This document shows positions 6,020 through 9,067 of a stretch of 9,067 nucleotides of DNA, one piece after another (within the stretch, counting starts at the first letter, position 1; every line of letters starts with the position of its first letter). A program made the position numbers and the translations under genes. The DNA comes from Caldora sp. SIO3E6 (GTDB lineage Bacteria; Cyanobacteriota; Cyanobacteriia; Cyanobacteriales; Coleofasciculaceae). The stretch lies in contig JAAHHL010000208.1 of the NCBI GenBank assembly GCA_010672185.1, forward strand, positions 1 through 9,067, read 5' to 3'. The notes beneath the pieces are model-generated. The model was not told where the DNA came from and did no database searches. It was given only the letters and a program-made list of their open reading frames with translations.

Positions 6020-6048
6020 AAAGCTGACCCTCCCAGAAGGTCAGCTTT
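6020..6048. terminator. Strong 10-bp stem-loop, better as a minus-strand terminator
   Basis: AAAGCTGACC (6020-6029), 9-nt loop, GGTCAGCTTT (6039-6048), a perfect stem. On the plus strand it is followed by CTCATT, a weak tail. On the minus strand the stem runs on as CTTTTTGG, a five-T tract. No minus-strand gene lies just upstream, so it may be the end of an unannotated transcript or a bidirectional insulator before the Uma2 gene. Confidence 0.55.
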
Positions 6049-6158
6049 CTCATTAGAACCAGGGATTACGTCTACTGAATGTCGTACAACCGAATCTCTT
6101 CAGCAGCTACCTTTTGGTCAGTCTGCGGAGTAAGTAAATTCCTTAGCCGTCAACGCGA

Positions 6159-6198
6159 GAGCTACAATAAACAGAAAGTGAGTACCAATGTTACCTAG
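6159..6198 (+). repeat. 40-bp dispersed repeat, copy A (upstream of Uma2)
   Basis: Starts GAGCTACAAT and ends AATGTTACCTAG. It matches 7236-7276 in direct orientation with about three substitutions and one single-base gap, and includes the exact shared word AAACAGAAAGTGAG. It ends 57 bp before the Uma2 ATG. A weaker resemblance (CGAGAGA then G/T-rich sequence) continues past it in both places. Confidence 0.75.
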
Positions 6199-6255
6199 GC
6201 TCAGCTTTGTTTCGAGAGAGGTGGCTTTGGGTAGGTATTATGGAACGGGAAGAAA

Positions 6256-6834
6256 ATGACCCAAACACCGGTAAAATTGACCTTTGAGCAATATCTCGAA
6301 TATGACGATGGTACTGATAACCGCTATGAATTATGGGATGGGGAGTTAGTAGCAGTGCCACCAGAATCAGGAATCAATGGCTGGATTGCCTTATGGCTAA
6401 TGTATCAGTTAGCCCAATTTGTTAATCCACAACTAATTCGACCCAATGCCTACGAATTGCAAGTTCCTGGAAATCCCCAGAACCGCTATCCAGACTTAGT
6501 AATACTCAGAGAAGAACACCTTGCCCAAACCAAAAACCGGCAAACTATCACTCTTAATATGGCTCCCCCACAGTTTGTAGCTGAAGTCGTTAGTCCTTAC
6601 AGAAACCACGATGATGAGAACTACCAACGAGACTATATTGATAAGCGACAACAGTATGAAAGAAGGGGTATTCCTGAATACTGGATTATTGACCCTCAAG
6701 CACAGTTAGTCACGGTACTGCTGTTGGTGAATGGTAGTTATCAGGCAACTGAATTTTCTGGTAACCAACGCATTGTTTCTCAGACTTTCCCTGAACTGAA
6801 ACTGACTGCTGAACAGGTTTTAGAGGCAGGTTGA
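6256..6834 (+). CDS. Uma2-family (DUF820) PD-(D/E)XK nuclease-like protein
   Basis: 192 aa, the usual full length of this family, which is greatly expanded in cyanobacteria and has a restriction-endonuclease-like fold; cellular function is generally unknown. Seen: N-terminal LTFEQYLEYD and RYELWDGELV (Glu25), the candidate catalytic set Asp80 (YPDLVI), Glu110 (FVAEVVSP) and Lys130 (DKRQQYERRGIPEYWIIDP), then the usual C-terminal beta-rich tail. The active-site residues look intact, so it is not an obvious pseudogene. ATG 6256 is preceded by GGGAAG at 6248-6253, close enough to serve as a weak Shine-Dalgarno. It stands alone on its strand, with repeats on both sides, so no partner is implied. 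The protein lacks the charged coiled-coil tail that some family members carry. Confidence 0.9.
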   Translation: MTQTPVKLTFEQYLEYDDGTDNRYELWDGELVAVPPESGINGWIALWLMYQLAQFVNPQLIRPNAYELQVPGNPQNRYPDLVILREEHLAQTKNRQTITLNMAPPQFVAEVVSPYRNHDDENYQRDYIDKRQQYERRGIPEYWIIDPQAQLVTVLLLVNGSYQATEFSGNQRIVSQTFPELKLTAEQVLEAG

Positions 6835-6957
6835 ACAAGAGTACCGCATCAGTGGGATTGAAGGATTTTTGCTGAGTAAGCGATCGCAAAAAACTATCAC
6901 AGAGTTGAAGTAGACGTAGTAACGCATCGCTAGGAATAAGCATCAGAGCCTATAACA
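6835..6957. other. Short spacer after the Uma2 gene
   Basis: 123 bp with one HIP1 site (6880-6887) and no hairpin or ORF I can support. A decayed extension of the Uma2 gene is conceivable, but I see no family motif in any frame. Confidence 0.4.
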
Positions 6958-6979
6958 AGGGTTTGCTGAATAAGTCCTT

Positions 6980-7014
6980 AGCTTTCAGCTGTCAGCTATC
7001 AGCTATCAGCTTTC
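6980..7014. repeat. Five-unit heptamer array (AGCTATC type) inside the element
   Basis: AGCTTTC, AGCTGTC, AGCTATC x2, AGCTTTC, directly inside the left terminal repeat. Read on the minus strand the units are GATAGCT/GACAGCT, one or two bases from GTTAGCT, the rotated unit of the large array at 11-283, so the two arrays may belong to one repeat family. Confidence 0.8.
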
Positions 7015-7068
7015 CGGATTTTAACCCCGAACATTATTGATTTAACCAGGTATTTACCGACAATGGTG

Positions 7069-7102
7069 CAAGGTTTTTGAAGCAAAAAATGCAAAAACCT
7101 TG
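7069..7102. other. 10-bp stem-loop within the element
   Basis: CAAGGTTTTT (7069-7078), 14-nt loop, AAAAACCTTG (7093-7102), a perfect stem. With A- and T-rich inner arms it could form in RNA or single-stranded DNA. It is near the middle of the element and may be a transcription block or a recognition structure. Confidence 0.5.
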
Positions 7103-7115
7103 GACTATTTTGGCT

Positions 7116-7166
7116 TGCTGCATGCTTGAAAACCAACTCTGGTATAACTTCCACACTCATGCAGCA
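7116..7166. other. Second stem-loop within the element
   Basis: TGCTGCATG (7116-7124) pairs with CATGCAGCA (7158-7166) across a 33-nt loop. Together with 7069-7102 this gives two adjacent stems in the element core. Confidence 0.45.
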
Positions 7167-7235
7167 GACCCTAACAATTCCACAGACCCTACAGGCGTAC
7201 ACCTATCCCATTATGTAAAAGTATACCAAAAAATC

Positions 7236-7276
7236 GAGCTAAAATCAAACAGAAAGTGAGCACTAATGTTACCTAG
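7236..7276 (+). repeat. 40-bp dispersed repeat, copy B (inside the 412-bp element)
   Basis: About 37 of 41 positions match copy A at 6159-6198, in the same orientation, about 1.08 kb away. It ends 93 bp before the right end of the element. No gene follows it here, in contrast to copy A. Confidence 0.75.
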
Positions 7277-7392
7277 TGCCGTGACACACCTAAAAATGTG
7301 GCGAGAGAAACGGGTTTTGAAGTAATAAGCAGTAGTAGGACTTCAGTCCAAACTTATTCAGCAAACCCTAACTATTGAAGATATGATAAGTC

Positions 7393-9066
7393 CTACAGAT
7401 TTCCTGCCAACCGCTCCCTAAGTGTGGTATTGCGATTTAAGACGCGGTTAGTCCGCACCGCAATTTGCAACGGCTTCTCTTCCCCTACAATCACCACCAG
7501 TTTCTTCCCGCGAGTGACTCCTGTGTAATAAAGGTTTCGTTGTAACATCATGTACTGCTGCATGGATACCGGGAGAATCACCACAGGAAACTCACTGCCT
7601 TGGGAGCGATGCACTGAAATACTGTATGCCAGCATCACATCTTTGAGCTCGGATAATTGATATTCAATCAAGCGATCATTACCATCAACATCGGGGTAGC
7701 AAATTAAGGCAATATTCTTCTCTTTGTCGATTTTTACAATATTCCCGATATCCCCATTGAATACCAGCTTATTGTAGTCATTACGGGTCTGGATAACACG
7801 ATCGCCTTCTCGGAATATTCCACAGTTTGATTGGATAGGATATTTCGGATTCCATGCTTGTTGAATTAGCTTGTTAAGTTCAATATTTCCGACATCCCCT
7901 TTGTGCATAGGGGAAAGGCATTGAATATCATCTTGTTTGTACCCCATATTTAAAAGCTTTTCATTAACTAGCCACTCAATAGCCTCTGGAATTTGTCCTT
8001 GAGAGCAGGAAATCCACAGTGCATCTGTCTTAGTCTCAGAATTACGCCCCAATTTTTCTAGGCTGGGGAAATAGCCTTCATTGATAGCTTGTGATGCTTG
8101 AATAATCCTACTGCTAGCAATTTGGCGAAAAATCTCAGTTAGTCTGACCACTGGAATCTCTTCAGAATCGATAATATCCCGGAGGACGTTGCCAGCACCG
8201 ACTGATGGCAACTGATTTACATCTCCCACTATCACAACGGTTGCATGGGGGGGAATCGCATCAAACAAAGCATAAGCTAATTTAAGGTCAATCATTGACC
8301 CTTCATCAATCAAGAAAGCGTCAGCATCAATAGGATTATCTTCGTCGTGCAGAAAGCTGTAACCTGTCCAACCTAATAATCTATGGATCGTACTAGCGTC
8401 TGGAAAATCTGCTACTTCACGGATTCTTTGTGCAGCTTTTCCCGTTGGTGCGACTGCCACTACTTGCTTTTTCAGGCTATGCCAATAGCTCAAAATAGCT
8501 TTGGAGATTGTGGATTTTCCCACTCCTGCTCCACCGGTGATCACAATTAAGTTATTTGAGGCAGCAAGTTTAACTGCTTCTCTTTGTTGAGTCGCTAATT
8601 GAATTTCATTTTCTATCTCGTAATCAATTAGCCAATCTTCTAAATCTTCACGCTCCAACTCTAGCTTTCCACATAATGACCGAAGTGTGCCTGATAATTC
8701 CAATTCAGCTTGGTGGTAAGAGCGAAGGTAGATTCTACCATTCTCTTCCACAAGTAATCCCCCTATACAAAGAGTGCTCACTTGTTGTACTATTTCCCTT
8801 TCACAGGGTTGATAATCAGGTAGAGTTAGTGATGCTTTGGCAGAGAATAGAAGATCGTTTAATGGCAAAAAGCAGTGCCCATTTCTGTTGGCTGCTTCTT
8901 TTAAGTTGTGAAAAATCGCTGCTGTAATGCGTACTGAGGCATCAACACCAATCCCTAATCCCCTGGCAACTTCATCTGCTCTCTTGAACCCAAAGCCTCT
9001 GACTTCCTCCGCTAACCAATAAGGATTGGCTTTAATGCATCCGATGGCGTTGTCGCCGTATTCGTC
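7393..9066 (-). CDS. recD2: RecD2-like ATP-dependent DNA helicase (SF1), 5' end outside the window
   Basis: 557 C-terminal residues of a 5'-3' superfamily 1 helicase that unwinds DNA in repair or replication-fork maintenance (family role). The frame stays open from the TAG at 7395-7393 to the window edge, so the TTG at 8868 is not the start. Visible residues: helix-hairpin-helix region (about 17-43: NPYWLAEEVRGFGFKRADEVARGLGI), Walker A GGAGVGKST (178-186, Lys184), PTGKAA (207-212), Walker B LIDEGSMID (252-260), GDVNQLPSVGAGN (281-293), LTEIFRQ (309-315), an SH3-like GDRVIQTRNDYN stretch (421-432), AYSISVHRSQGSEF (480-493) and YTGVTRGK (514-521). Family members are about 700-800 aa, so roughly 150-250 residues are missing. 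Walker A and the DEGS box differ slightly from the usual GGPGTGKTT and DEAS but keep the key residues. There is no RecB or RecC neighbour, which fits RecD2 rather than RecBCD RecD. Confidence 0.9.
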   Translation of the reverse strand, partial: DEYGDNAIGCIKANPYWLAEEVRGFGFKRADEVARGLGIGVDASVRITAAIFHNLKEAANRNGHCFLPLNDLLFSAKASLTLPDYQPCEREIVQQVSTLCIGGLLVEENGRIYLRSYHQAELELSGTLRSLCGKLELEREDLEDWLIDYEIENEIQLATQQREAVKLAASNNLIVITGGAGVGKSTISKAILSYWHSLKKQVVAVAPTGKAAQRIREVADFPDASTIHRLLGWTGYSFLHDEDNPIDADAFLIDEGSMIDLKLAYALFDAIPPHATVVIVGDVNQLPSVGAGNVLRDIIDSEEIPVVRLTEIFRQIASSRIIQASQAINEGYFPSLEKLGRNSETKTDALWISCSQGQIPEAIEWLVNEKLLNMGYKQDDIQCLSPMHKGDVGNIELNKLIQQAWNPKYPIQSNCGIFREGDRVIQTRNDYNKLVFNGDIGNIVKIDKEKNIALICYPDVDGNDRLIEYQLSELKDVMLAYSISVHRSQGSEFPVVILPVSMQQYMMLQRNLYYTGVTRGKKLVVIVGEEKPLQIAVRTNRVLNRNTTLRERLAGNL

Positions 9067-9067
9067 A

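Larger units (their letters stand above)
5472..6255. other. 784-bp non-coding, structure-rich intergenic region
   Basis: No credible ORF lies between the kinase stop and the Uma2 start. Seen here are a hairpin right after the kinase stop (5473-5489), a 76-bp inverted-repeat element (5548-5623), minor 6-bp stems at 5716-5734 (AACTCA/TGAGTT) and 5823-5842 (CTATCT/AGATAG), and stem-loops at 5900-5921, 5933-5957, 5987-6003 (TCCCCA/TGGGGA) and 6020-6048. The last ~100 bp (6159-6255) share a 40-bp block with sequence near recD2. An unrecognised small RNA between about 5870 and 6050 is possible, but I cannot assign one to a known family. Confidence 0.6.
6958..7369. mobile_element. 412-bp element with perfect 18-bp terminal inverted repeats (MITE or IS remnant)
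   Basis: The left end AGGGTTTGCTGAATAAGT (6958-6975) is exactly the reverse complement of the right end 7352-7369. The interior has no transposase that I recognise. Its longest ORFs (7077-7259 on plus, 6999-7202 on minus) have no recognisable motif. Inside lie a five-unit heptamer array, two stem-loops and one copy of a 40-bp repeat also found before the Uma2 gene. No target-site duplication is evident (left flank TATAACA, right flank AACTATT). It sits 23 bp beyond the recD2 stop. The end sequence resembles IS termini common in cyanobacterial genomes, but I cannot name the family. Confidence 0.75.

Noticed and set aside
6710..6943. Minus-strand ORF overlapping the Uma2 3' end
   Set aside because: Mostly antisense to a well-supported gene, with no recognisable family.
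6999..7202. Minus-strand ORF as a transposase remnant
   Set aside because: 67 residues with no DDE, HUH or other transposase motif that I can see; insufficient support.
7077..7259. Small ORF inside the 412-bp element
   Set aside because: No recognisable motif, no ribosome site, and it spans two inverted repeats; probably non-coding element DNA.
8866..8868. TTG 8868 as the start of the helicase gene
   Set aside because: The frame stays open to 9066 and the extra residues read as the RecD2 helix-hairpin-helix region, so the codon is an internal Leu in a gene cut by the window edge.
6256..9066. Uma2 and RecD2 as a two-gene nuclease-helicase defence system
   Set aside because: They are convergent, separated by about 560 bp of repeats and a mobile element, and RecD2 is a common housekeeping helicase; nothing supports a joint function.

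Overview
The window looks like a stretch of chromosome from a filamentous, probably non-heterocystous cyanobacterium of the Moorena, Coleofasciculus or Lyngbya sort. That is an inference from four copies of the octamer GCGATCGC (HIP1; at 2231, 3270, 3970 and 6880), several different heptanucleotide tandem arrays, a solitary Uma2-family (DUF820) gene, and the cyanobacterial look of the proteins. No rRNA, tRNA or species marker is present, so the genus cannot be fixed.

Layout, left to right. (1) 1-516 is non-coding. A 39-unit heptamer array (11-283) is followed by a leader with several stem-loops. (2) 517-5471 is a three-gene chemosensory operon on the + strand: a membrane methyl-accepting chemoreceptor, a CheW-type coupling protein with a Cys-rich N-terminal segment, and a CheA-REC hybrid histidine kinase. 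The receptor signalling tip, the Cys-rich CheW N-terminus and the Hpt-HATPase-CheW-REC kinase all match, from family knowledge, the Wsp (alternative cellular function) type of system, in the roles of WspA, WspD or WspB, and WspE. The usual methyltransferase (WspC), methylesterase (WspF), second CheW and diguanylate cyclase (WspR) are not in the window. (3) 5472-6255 is 784 bp of non-coding DNA holding a 76-bp inverted-repeat element, several hairpins and terminator-like structures. (4) 6256-6834 is a complete Uma2-family PD-(D/E)XK nuclease-like gene. (5) 6835-7392 is non-coding and mostly occupied by a 412-bp element with perfect 18-bp terminal inverted repeats (6958-7369), which looks like a MITE or a transposase-less IS remnant. 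(6) 7393-9066 on the minus strand is the C-terminal three quarters of a RecD2-like DNA helicase whose 5' end lies beyond the window.

How the genes should work together: the receptor would sense an extracytoplasmic or surface cue and form an array with the CheW protein and the kinase. The kinase would autophosphorylate at His53 and pass phosphate to Asp793 of its own receiver and to response regulators encoded elsewhere. The CheW and kinase genes overlap at GTGA behind a GGAGG Shine-Dalgarno, so they are probably translationally coupled.

The most striking feature is repeat invasion of this operon. A 9 x 7-bp array lies inside the 5' coding end of the CheW gene, where gain or loss of one unit would shift the frame and could switch expression of the CheW protein and, by coupling, the kinase. 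A nonamer array with three 30-bp cassette copies is translated in the kinase linker. Two more heptamer arrays lie upstream of the receptor gene and directly after its stop codon. These are sequence observations. That they act as a phase-variable switch is a hypothesis.
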